13,625 nt of DNA. Source: Waddlia sp964635295 (GTDB lineage: Bacteria > Chlamydiota > Chlamydiia > Chlamydiales > Waddliaceae). The translations under genes were made by a program, and so were the position numbers. This document shows positions 1-6,437 of the stretch, piece after piece. Position 1 is the stretch's first letter. Every line of letters begins with the position of its first letter. The notes under the pieces were generated by a model, which had not been told where the DNA came from, did no database searches, and saw only the letters and a list, made by a program, of their open reading frames with translations. Location of the stretch: positions 1 through 13,625 of the forward strand of contig CAZWOB010000054.1 in the NCBI GenBank assembly GCA_964635295.1, given 5' to 3'.

Positions 1-3
1 GGT

Positions 4-1503
4 CTAAACTTCAGCAGGAACTGGGCTGTCTAAGACAATCTCTGGGTAGAGGGGATGTTTGCCTAACAAATCGTATACTCTAGAGCGAACAGAGTCAAAG
101 ACTTTAGGGTCTGTTTTGCTTTTCGCTTTGGAAGGTTTTCCCGTTTTTTCAACTGTGAGAGGCTGTGTATTCTCAAGAATGTCGACAATGAGGTTGGAAA
201 TTTCCCGCATTTCATCTTCCTTCATTCCGAGCGTTGTCGTTGCCGGCGTTCCCAGGCGAATACCGGTCGTATACCAGGGGCCGTTTTGATCGAACGGGAT
301 GGCGTTGCGGTTGATCGTGATTCCCGCTTCCCGAAGAGCGGTTTCCGCGTGCCTTCCTGTCAAGCCGAAGGAGGTAAGGTCAACGATGACAAGATGGTTT
401 TCCGTCCCCCCGGTGACAAGGCGCGCTCCTCGAGCTTGCAGCTGGTCGGCCATCGCTTTGGCGTTTTTCATCACTTGGTTCGCATACCCCTGAAACTCTG
501 GGGTGTCCGCCTCATTGAACGCGACAGCCTTAGCGGCCATCACATGGGGAAGGGGGCCGCCAAGGACGAGCGGGCATCCTTTGTGGATCACCTCTTCGTA
601 CTCCTTCTTGCACAGGATCAGCCCGCCTCTAGGACCGCGCAAGGTTTTATGCGTCGTGGACGTGACAATATCGGCATAAGGGACAGGATCATATTCTCCT
701 GTCAGCTGCTTTCCGGCAACGAGCCCGGCGAAATGGGCCATATCGACCATCAGGACAGCGCCGACGCTGTCGGCAATTTCACGGAATTTTGCAAAATTCA
801 ATAATCTGGGATACGCCGAGTAGCCCGCCAGGAGGACCGCAGGCTTGACCCGTTTTGCCTGTTCGGCAAGCTTGCCATAGTCCAGTAGTTCGGTTTCCGG
901 GTCGACATCATAAGTGTGGGCCTGCATCATTTTAGACGATACATTGTGAAGATAGCCGTGTGTCAAGTGCCCGCCAGCGTTCAGCGACATCCCCAGCAGT
1001 TTCTGGTTCATCATCAATTGGCGCGCCTGCTCATATTCTTCCGGCGTCAGTTCGTCAAGGGATTTTTTGCCTAACCTTTCGATCTCTTTGTTCTGCACTT
1101 TGTGGACAAGGATTGACCAGAATGCGACCAGATTGGCGTCCGCGCCGGAATGGGGCTGGACATAGGCATAGTCGCTTCCAAATATTTTCTTGAGTTTCTC
1201 CTGCGCCTGTTCTTCAACGCTGTCGACATTTTCGCATCCGGCATAAAAACGGTGGTTGACGTAACCTTCTGCATATTTATCTGTTAGAAGATTGCCCATC
1301 GATTGTTGGACGGCCAGGGAGGAATAATTCTCGGACGCGATCAATTTGAGGTGTGTGCGTTGGTCTTCCAGCTCTTTTTTGATGGAAGCTGCGATGGAAG
1401 GGGAGTGCTGTTCCAAATGATCGAGCGCGGCTAAAAAGGAGATTGCGCCGCTGTTTTGCTTGTCTTTCGGTACTTTCTCAAAATAAGTTGACAAGTGAGT
1501 CAT
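4..1503 (-). CDS. glyA: Serine hydroxymethyltransferase, chlamydial long form
   Basis: This PLP enzyme interconverts serine and glycine and loads one-carbon units onto tetrahydrofolate in the cytoplasm. The PLP lysine is K286 in STTHKTLRGPRGG, and the family blocks LIASENY (about 54-60) and GGHLTHG (about 177-183) are present. Compared with the usual form of about 417 residues there is an insert of roughly 35 residues near 133-170, which I know from chlamydial SHMTs (about 497 aa; this one is 499). The ORF is open up to an ATG at 1548, but I place the start at 1503: GGAGG (1512-1516) lies 8 nt before it, and the upstream ATG would sit inside the predicted promoter spacer. The C. trachomatis homologue is reported to have alanine racemase side activity; whether this one does is inference. 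The stop is TAG at the left edge, and the gene is divergent from the zinc-ribbon gene. Confidence 0.95.
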   Translation of the reverse strand: MTHLSTYFEKVPKDKQNSGAISFLAALDHLEQHSPSIAASIKKELEDQRTHLKLIASENYSSLAVQQSMGNLLTDKYAEGYVNHRFYAGCENVDSVEEQAQEKLKKIFGSDYAYVQPHSGADANLVAFWSILVHKVQNKEIERLGKKSLDELTPEEYEQARQLMMNQKLLGMSLNAGGHLTHGYLHNVSSKMMQAHTYDVDPETELLDYGKLAEQAKRVKPAVLLAGYSAYPRLLNFAKFREIADSVGAVLMVDMAHFAGLVAGKQLTGEYDPVPYADIVTSTTHKTLRGPRGGLILCKKEYEEVIHKGCPLVLGGPLPHVMAAKAVAFNEADTPEFQGYANQVMKNAKAMADQLQARGARLVTGGTENHLVIVDLTSFGLTGRHAETALREAGITINRNAIPFDQNGPWYTTGIRLGTPATTTLGMKEDEMREISNLIVDILENTQPLTVEKTGKPSKAKSKTDPKVFDSVRSRVYDLLGKHPLYPEIVLDSPVPAEV

Positions 1504-1539
1504 TAGAAGCGCCTCCAAATAATTGAATTTAGGGGGATA

Positions 1540-1568
1540 ATTTGACATCTAGTGCACTTCCCTGTCAA
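1540..1568 (-). promoter_or_regulatory. Predicted promoter of glyA
   Basis: Read on the minus strand there is a perfect -35 box TTGACA (1563-1568), a 17-bp spacer, and a weaker -10 box TCAAAT (1540-1545, 4 of 6 consensus bases). The predicted start of transcription is near 1533. That leaves a leader of about 30 nt carrying the GGAGG Shine-Dalgarno sequence. The position supports translation from the ATG at 1503 and not from the ATG at 1548. It is a prediction from sequence match only. Confidence 0.55.
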
Positions 1569-1590
1569 GTTTCTTTGAATTTTGACTTGA
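1565..1590. repeat. Inverted repeat between glyA and the zinc-ribbon gene
   Basis: The arms TCAAGT (1565-1570) and ACTTGA (1585-1590) are exact reverse complements separated by 14 bp. The left arm overlaps the predicted glyA -35 box, so it could be a regulator site. A 6-bp arm can occur by chance. The rest of the 147-bp gap (1504-1650) is AT-rich and holds no gene. I could not place a convincing plus-strand promoter in it. Confidence 0.3.
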
Positions 1591-1650
1591 GAATTAAGGA
1601 AAAAAGGCTTATTCTCTTAGGTTTATTGAATGATATAACTCAGGAATACC

Positions 1651-2427
1651 ATGCACCAGGCCCTTAAAGATATTCTCCCCATTCAAGAATTCGATATGCA
1701 AATGATCCAGTTGATGAAACTGAAAAAAGAGCGTACGAAAGAGCTCAGTCACATTAACGGCATCAAAGACGACCTTCGCCAGAAAACGATGATCAAAGAA
1801 GGCGAAATTATCGAACTCAGAAAGAACATCCGCCTTCTCGAAGGTGAAGTGAAGGAGATCGCCGAGAAGATCAAGAAGCTTGAAGGTCAGCAAAGCCAGG
1901 TGCGCAAAGTTGACGAGTTCAATGCGCTCAGCCATGAGATCTCACAGGCTGAAAGGGAGCGTGTTGCGAAAGATCAACGGCTCTCAGACCTTTACGACAG
2001 TGTTTCCGCTGAAGAGGATGTCCTTAAAAGCTTGAATGAGAATCTGGAACAGACGGCTGAAAATAGCCAGGTGCTCGAAAATGAAATCAAAGAGAGCATC
2101 GACCAGATCAACGAAGAAGGAAAAACGATTCAAAAGCAGCGCGACAGCCTGGTCGGCAATGCGGACCCTGAAATATTCCGTATTTATGAGATGCTTTTAA
2201 AGAATAAAAAAGACCGCGTCGTCGTTCCTATCGAAAACCGCTGCTGCAGCGGGTGCCACATCACGCTGACAGCTCAGCACGAGAACCTTGTCCGTAAAGG
2301 GGAAAGGCTTGTATTTTGCGAGCATTGCTCCCGCATTCACTACTGGCAGGAAAGCGAAGCGTTGGAAGGAACACCCGTTGCGACAAAGACGAGACGTCGC
2401 CGCCGCACAACGACAAAGTCATCATAA
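1651..2427 (+). CDS. Coiled-coil protein with C4 zinc ribbon (CT398/CdsZ-like)
   Basis: The first 170 or so residues are almost entirely charged heptad-like helix, expected to form a long antiparallel coiled-coil hairpin. A zinc ribbon follows, with ligands C199-x2-C202 (C198 adjacent) and C223-x2-C226, then a basic tail of five consecutive arginines near 248-252 and TTTKSS. This order matches the zf-RING_7 family. The chlamydial member CT398 (CdsZ) is reported to bind sigma-54 and type III secretion components; assigning that role here is inference from family. An AGGA sits 5 nt before the ATG. The stop codon lies 9 bp before the RNase P RNA gene, whose predicted promoter overlaps the end of this gene. 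There is no signal peptide, so it should be cytoplasmic. Confident on architecture, moderate on function. Confidence 0.85.
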   Translation: MHQALKDILPIQEFDMQMIQLMKLKKERTKELSHINGIKDDLRQKTMIKEGEIIELRKNIRLLEGEVKEIAEKIKKLEGQQSQVRKVDEFNALSHEISQAERERVAKDQRLSDLYDSVSAEEDVLKSLNENLEQTAENSQVLENEIKESIDQINEEGKTIQKQRDSLVGNADPEIFRIYEMLLKNKKDRVVVPIENRCCSGCHITLTAQHENLVRKGERLVFCEHCSRIHYWQESEALEGTPVATKTRRRRRTTTKSS

Positions 2428-2428
2428 T
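2423..2428 (+). promoter_or_regulatory. Possible rnpB -10 box inside the end of the zinc-ribbon gene
   Basis: CATAAT (5 of 6 bases of the -10 consensus) overlaps the last codons and stop of the upstream gene. It ends 7 nt before the predicted 5' end of the RNase P RNA, the spacing expected if the RNA is transcribed directly from its mature end. No good -35 box is visible 17 bp upstream (the region reads GC-rich). The RNA may instead be processed from a read-through transcript. Confidence 0.3.
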
Positions 2429-2435
2429 TCCCTAT

Positions 2436-2768
2436 GGGAAGAGAGACAATCGCTGTCGCTCATAAGAGCGAGGGAGGAAAGTCTGGACTTCGCAGGATCG
2501 GATGCCAGTGAAAGACTGGGGGCCGAAAGGCTACGGAAAGTGTCACAGAAAACATACCGCGGCTTTAAGTCGACAGGGTGAAATGCCTTGCTTCAGGAGC
2601 AAGGCCCGCCAGAGGAGACTCTGGGGGTGATAAACCCCATCCGAAGCAAGACCAAGGTAAAGCGTTGAGGTGTTCCGCCAAGCTTTCAACAGGTCGCTTG
2701 AGGGTTCTGGCAACAGGGCCCCTAGATGAATGATTGTCCAACGACAGAATCCGGCTTATCCTCTTCCC
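2436..2768 (+). ncRNA. rnpB: RNase P RNA, bacterial type A
   Basis: This is the catalytic RNA that trims the 5' leader from pre-tRNAs together with RnpA. The universal core blocks are unmistakable: GAGGGAGGAAAGTC near 2470-2483, an ACAGAAAACATACCG segment near 2545, and the 3' block CTAGATGAATGATTGTCC near 2722-2739 followed by CGACAGAATCCGGCTTATC. Ends are set by helix P1: GGGAAGAG (2436-2443) pairs exactly with CTCTTCCC (2761-2768). Seven T residues follow at 2771-2777, consistent with termination just after P1, though no separate hairpin is seen. Aligned by eye with E. coli M1 RNA, the segment GGTAAACTCC reads GATAAACCCC here, so the GGU that pairs with the tRNA CCA end is GAU. Ends may be off by a few bases. 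The following 80 bp to the next gene hold only this T-run and no clear element. Confidence 0.95.
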
Positions 2769-2848
2769 TCTTTTTTTCTTCTACCGAATTAACATCAAGA
2801 TTCGTTATCATTCCAGGCCCTGTCCAACGATGAAACAATGGAGTCGAC

Positions 2849-3439
2849 ATGCAAAAAATCGCGATTATGGGCGTTCACAGTGCTGGGAAAACGACACTGG
2901 CCTATATTTTATCCGCTTACTTCAAAATGAAAGACTACAATGTCAAACTGATTCATGAGAGCGTTAGGGAAAACTGCCCCTTCCCTATCAACGAAGATGC
3001 GAATCAAGGGACGTGCCTTTGGAATTTTCATCGGCAGTTTCTCAATGAGCTCGAAGCTGAAGCGCAAGGCTACCAGTTGGCAATTTGCGACCGCTCTGTC
3101 ATGGACACGTTCGTCTATTTTCATGCTGTGAATCCTCGTAACCCGATCACCCATTCCGCAGTTGAGCAGGCAGCTCAATGGCTGACGACGTATGATCTCT
3201 TGATCTGCCTGGAGCCGCAAGAGGGTGTGGACTTGCATGAGGATGGGGTCAGATCAACAGACCGTGAATACTTGAATCTTATCCGAGACGGATTCAGGGA
3301 CAAGCTGAAGACCTATGGGGATATAGTGAAAGACAAGTTGCTTGTACGTACATCTCAGGATGTTTTTCAAGAGGAATGTCGTTCAGGTTTACTTCTGGAA
3401 GTGGAGGATATGTTGGCTGTCAAGGGGCGTACTGCTTAA
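2849..3439 (+). CDS. P-loop ATPase/kinase-like protein (AAA_28/NadR-kinase type)
   Basis: A 196-residue single-domain P-loop protein. Walker A is GVHSAGKTT at 8-16, directly after the first beta strand, so the start is well fixed. A GGAG lies 5 nt before the ATG. The strand ending AICDRS (78-83) resembles the DRS motif of deoxynucleoside and thymidylate kinases, where D and R act in catalysis and substrate binding, and STDREY near 146-151 could form part of a lid. The whole resembles the AAA_28 family related to the NadR ribosylnicotinamide kinase domain. The substrate cannot be read from sequence: a nucleoside, a nicotinamide riboside or another small molecule are all possible. Its 3' end overlaps the convergent deacetylase gene by 20 bp. 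It follows rnpB by 80 bp and may be read through from it. Confidence 0.8.
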   Translation: MQKIAIMGVHSAGKTTLAYILSAYFKMKDYNVKLIHESVRENCPFPINEDANQGTCLWNFHRQFLNELEAEAQGYQLAICDRSVMDTFVYFHAVNPRNPITHSAVEQAAQWLTTYDLLICLEPQEGVDLHEDGVRSTDREYLNLIRDGFRDKLKTYGDIVKDKLLVRTSQDVFQEECRSGLLLEVEDMLAVKGRTA

Positions 3440-4616
3440 ATCCTGTATTCGGTCCGATGTACAGACGTCGGATCCGTTTGCGGTCCATCCGTTCCGGATC
3501 TTCTTTTCCGCTATGAAATCCAAAATCGGCAATGTTGTCAAAGCGGTCTTCAATCACCTTTCTGGCTTCTCCTTTTGGAGACATCCCATGCGGCCAGGCA
3601 AACGATCGAATCCGCTCATGAGTGAATCCAATCTCAGTGATCTCCTCTTCAAACCCCAGAAGATCAATAACAATTTCAGATGCAGTCATGCGATCAAAAC
3701 GTTGGTGCAGATGTCCATGTGCGGCAATCTCATATGCTGGTCTTTGATCTGTTTTGGCTTGTAAGAATTTCAGTTTATCAATTGTATAAGGTCGCTGATT
3801 TGGATTCAGCTCAAATAACTGGTGTTTTTTAGAGCCGGAAGACCCAGGCTCACGGCTGGTATTGACAAAGAACGTCGCCGTGCAACGGAAGCTTGGATGT
3901 TCAAGCAAAAATTGCTCCATTATCCCGACAGCGCACTCAGGGTCAAGCTTTTCACCATTGATACGGAACTGGCTTTCGTGGGAGTCGTCAAAAGTGATCA
4001 CGGCAAGTTTTTTTCCAGGTGAAGGTTTGTGACCTTCAGCGAGCTCTTTCAGCGTACAGAGTTCGTAATTGTGATCGTAGAGATGTTGTAAGTGGGAACG
4101 GAATTGAGCCGGAGAAACTGTCCAGGGATCATCGATATTATTGCTAACCTCGTGATAACCAAAGACAGGGACTTTCTTATTCTCCGAAATTGGATACGCG
4201 TAAGATGCAAGCTTATCGGGCCGGGCGACTGCAGCGATACCAGCTGCTGTAAGAGTGAGAGCCTGTCCCATATTCAGACAATTTTCTCTGATCGCTCGGA
4301 AACTGAAGGTGTCGGGAATCTGCTTTATTCCTGCGGCCTTTAAAGCGCCAAAGGGAGTTTTAACCACGATTGCAATCGCATGATAGGCGGCTGTCAATAA
4401 AGCGAACACAGGTGTTGTCGCTGCCCAGATGCGGGCAATGATCTCTCTCCAGAAAAATTGCGCCGCTTTGTTGGTGCCGTCATCAGCGGTCATCCAATCG
4501 ATCGGTTTGACGACAAAACGATTGACCAGGCTGACCCCGTTGCTGTCTGGCATGCCGATGCAACAACCGAAATTCAACAGTTTATTCACGACTCCCATTT
4601 CATTGACTGCAGACAT
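3420..4616 (-). CDS. Polysaccharide deacetylase family protein with hydrophobic N-terminal half
   Basis: The C-terminal half (about 148-398) is a NodB-type carbohydrate esterase 4 domain. It begins VPVFGYHEV; motif 1 is TFDD (208-211, D210 general base, D211 metal ligand), motif 2 is HGHLH (metal ligands H300 and H304, glycine in place of the usual Ser/Thr), motif 3 is FAWPHG (about 339-344). Such enzymes remove acetyl groups from GlcNAc or MurNAc in peptidoglycan, chitin or similar glycans; the substrate here is unknown. The first 50 residues are not a signal peptide. Residues about 62-95 (ARIWAATTPVFALLTAAY onward) and about 115-132 are hydrophobic and could anchor it in a membrane. A perfect promoter -10 box and AGGA (4625-4628, 8 nt from the ATG) support the start; M7 is an alternative. 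The 3' end overlaps the kinase-like gene by 20 bp. Confidence 0.85.
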   Translation of the reverse strand: MSAVNEMGVVNKLLNFGCCIGMPDSNGVSLVNRFVVKPIDWMTADDGTNKAAQFFWREIIARIWAATTPVFALLTAAYHAIAIVVKTPFGALKAAGIKQIPDTFSFRAIRENCLNMGQALTLTAAGIAAVARPDKLASYAYPISENKKVPVFGYHEVSNNIDDPWTVSPAQFRSHLQHLYDHNYELCTLKELAEGHKPSPGKKLAVITFDDSHESQFRINGEKLDPECAVGIMEQFLLEHPSFRCTATFFVNTSREPGSSGSKKHQLFELNPNQRPYTIDKLKFLQAKTDQRPAYEIAAHGHLHQRFDRMTASEIVIDLLGFEEEITEIGFTHERIRSFAWPHGMSPKGEARKVIEDRFDNIADFGFHSGKEDPERMDRKRIRRLYIGPNTGFKQYAP

Positions 4617-4648
4617 TATATTAATCCTATATCATACTTAACCACACT

Positions 4649-4677
4649 ATTATAGAGGCTTAATATCTAAAATTCAA
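4649..4677 (-). promoter_or_regulatory. Predicted promoter of the deacetylase gene
   Basis: On the minus strand, -35 TTGAAT (4672-4677) and a perfect -10 TATAAT (4649-4654) are separated by exactly 17 bp. Transcription should begin near 4642, giving a leader of about 25 nt that contains AGGA at 4625-4628. The promoter lies between the deacetylase gene and the end of the upstream unknown gene, so the deacetylase need not depend on read-through. Confidence 0.65.
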
Positions 4678-4685
4678 TGATTTGA

Positions 4686-6356
4686 TTACATGCGGACGAC
4701 GGATGTGTCGAAACCGGAGCCGCTGACGAGCGTTCGGATTGTGCGGTAAAGGTTGTCCACCAANNNNNNNNNNNNNNNNNNNNNNNNNNNNNNNNNNNNN
4801 NNNNNNNNNNNNNNNNNNNNNNNNNNNNNNNNNNNNNNNNNNNNNNNNNNNNNNNNNNNNNNNACCAGCCGCATGAGGATGCGCATAAAATCCGATAATG
4901 CGGCAGCGGCTTTCCTGTGCTCCTTGTGATGGTCGGGTTGCAGGTCCGCAAATGGGGCCCAAAGGGCAAAGAAGGAGAAGGGAGGGAGATCGTGAATTTC
5001 GAGTTCCTGGGCAGCCATCCTTTGCGCCTTGCCTGCTTCTTCGTCATCGAGGCGCATCGATTTTCCATCGCCTCTGTCCACTTCCAATCTTCCAAGAACG
5101 GCTGCCGTGATGATCAAGCCGGCAAAAATACGGGTAAAATACTCGGAAACAGATTTCATATGGGCGGGATGATCGGGTATGAGTCCGAGCTCTTGGGCTA
5201 AGTTGACTGACATGTGTGAGAGGCTATGGGCAAAATGGACCGTATGGGGGGCCAACGCCCTGTTGGACATATTGTAGGTGAGCACTGGTTGAGTAGAAAT
5301 CATCACTTTGATCACTTCTGCCTGCGTGCTTTCGGGGAATACGCCGATGTTGCTTAAAAAGGTTGCTAAAAATCCGATCGTTGGTGCCATCGGTTTCCCA
5401 ATATATCCTCCGGATGGTGTTGTGAGAGGAGTTGTCGATGTCGCTCCTGTTTTTTGAAAGTTTTCCAGTTCGGTCTTGAGCTCTTTCAAAAGGGAGGCGT
5501 CGACTGTTTTTCTGTCCAGGGTTGAAGGGGGGAGAAGGTCAGCGTCCACAAGGTCATCGATCAACTGTTGGTTCTCAGTTACGGAAACTTCAGATCCCCC
5601 TTTCGCTAGGGCGGTGTCAATCTCATCTGTAAAATGTTGTACCGAACCGTGACTGATCAGTTCTGTATTCGGGGTGATCGTATTGCCTAAGATCGCACGC
5701 AGCTGTTCGTTCAATGCTTGTGTTTGCGTTCCATCGGTAGGCAGCGACAGGAGTTGCTCTGAAAGAAGCTGAGTAAGCTGTTCTCCTTCTTGTGACAAGA
5801 TGGTGGAATCGCCGTGCTTCATCATCATCTGGCCGGTTTCTTTCAGCATATTGATCATGGACTCACGTAACTGGGGAAGATTCAATACATGGTCGTCTGA
5901 ACCTAATCCGTGCAAGAGGGAGCTTCCCAGGGGGATCAGTCGGGAAAGGATGTCAAAGAATTTCATGATCTTGGGGCCGCTTCCTGGATTGAACATCGCT
6001 TCATCTATCACATTCTGGACCTTTTCCTGCACTTCCGGAGATAATTTGTGCAGCAGTTGCCTGGGTGAAGGGAGGTCGAACTCTTTCCGCGCATTGATCA
6101 GGGCATCGCTCATCCTCTCAAAGCGGCTGGTATGACTGCGGAGAAGCGGGCGGTTCATTTTTTCTGATTGTTTAAGAGGGATTTCATGAAGCTGTCGTTT
6201 CTGGATCGAGTCGTTTTTGATAGCTTCTGTTGCTATTGATTTTGCTTCACTCGCTTGTTTCGCTTCTCTGGCCTTGATCTCTTCTTTTTGCATGCGGTTT
6301 CTGTCTAATTCCAGATCGCGCTTGCGGATGGGATCAGGCCCGATCTCCATTCCCAT
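4686..6356 (-). CDS. Unrecognised protein, interrupted by an assembly gap
   Basis: I do not recognise this protein. Residues 1-497 are continuous; then come 100 N and a 25-residue tail (LVDNLYRTIRTLVSGSGFDT onward, ending at 4686). The tail is in frame only if the gap is really 100 nt. It looks more protein-like than the other two frames, which are rich in Arg, Ser and Pro. The first 65 or so residues are highly charged, rich in Lys, Glu and Arg, likely helical. Residues about 131-151 (MKFFDILSRLIPLGSSLLHG) and 406-422 (FTRIFAGLIITAAVLGR) are hydrophobic or amphipathic, and about 260-310 contains a Ser/Thr-rich linker. There is no signal peptide and no enzymatic motif. AGGAG lies 7 nt before the ATG at 6356. 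The layout (charged N-terminus, no signal, two hydrophobic patches) recalls type III secreted chlamydial proteins, but that is only a guess. Confidence 0.7.
   Translation of the reverse strand: MGMEIGPDPIRKRDLELDRNRMQKEEIKAREAKQASEAKSIATEAIKNDSIQKRQLHEIPLKQSEKMNRPLLRSHTSRFERMSDALINARKEFDLPSPRQLLHKLSPEVQEKVQNVIDEAMFNPGSGPKIMKFFDILSRLIPLGSSLLHGLGSDDHVLNLPQLRESMINMLKETGQMMMKHGDSTILSQEGEQLTQLLSEQLLSLPTDGTQTQALNEQLRAILGNTITPNTELISHGSVQHFTDEIDTALAKGGSEVSVTENQQLIDDLVDADLLPPSTLDRKTVDASLLKELKTELENFQKTGATSTTPLTTPSGGYIGKPMAPTIGFLATFLSNIGVFPESTQAEVIKVMISTQPVLTYNMSNRALAPHTVHFAHSLSHMSVNLAQELGLIPDHPAHMKSVSEYFTRIFAGLIITAAVLGRLEVDRGDGKSMRLDDEEAGKAQRMAAQELEIHDLPPFSFFALWAPFADLQPDHHKEHRKAAAALSDFMRILMRLXXXXXXXXXXXXXXXXXXXXXXXXXXXXXXXXXXLVDNLYRTIRTLVSGSGFDTSVVRM
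4764..4863. other. Scaffold gap of 100 N
   Basis: Exactly 100 undetermined bases. This round number is the usual placeholder for a gap of unknown length, so distances, frame and the C-terminus of the surrounding gene are not reliable here. Confidence 0.97.
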
Positions 6357-6384
6357 GGATACTCTCCTAATAAAACATACTCTA

Positions 6385-6415
6385 TATTTATTATATCAGG
6401 AGTAAATAATAAATA
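6385..6415. repeat. AT-only perfect inverted repeat over the unknown gene's promoter
   Basis: Arms TATTTATTAT (6385-6394) and ATAATAAATA (6406-6415) are exact reverse complements with an 11-bp centre. It sits in the 81-bp gap between hemH and the unknown gene and covers the predicted -10 box. All twenty arm bases are A or T, so it is a weak hairpin and no T-run follows in a terminator-like way. An operator for a DNA-binding protein is possible. Confidence 0.5.
6390..6398 (-). promoter_or_regulatory. Predicted extended -10 promoter of the unknown gene
   Basis: On the minus strand the sequence reads TGATATAAT: a perfect TATAAT (6390-6395) with the TGN extension (6396-6398), which can substitute for a -35 box. 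No good -35 box is seen. The expected start near 6383 gives a leader of about 27 nt with the AGGAG ribosome site. The unknown gene can therefore be expressed separately from the upstream gene train. Confidence 0.5.
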
Positions 6416-6437
6416 ACAGTGGAGGTTGTATTGTGAT

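Noticed and set aside
286..804. A 172-residue plus-strand open frame inside glyA
   Set aside because: Antisense to a conserved enzyme, low-complexity Arg/Ser-rich translation, no ribosome site.
1631..1639. TGATATAAC as an extended -10 promoter for the zinc-ribbon gene
   Set aside because: It is only 11 nt from the ATG, so transcription would start beyond the AGGA ribosome site.
2288..2958. Short plus-strand frames overlapping rnpB
   Set aside because: The region is explained by conserved RNase P RNA structure; the frames have no coding character.
6385..6415. The AT palindrome as an intrinsic terminator of hemH
   Set aside because: The stem has no G-C pair and no T-run follows on the minus strand, and it overlaps a better promoter match.
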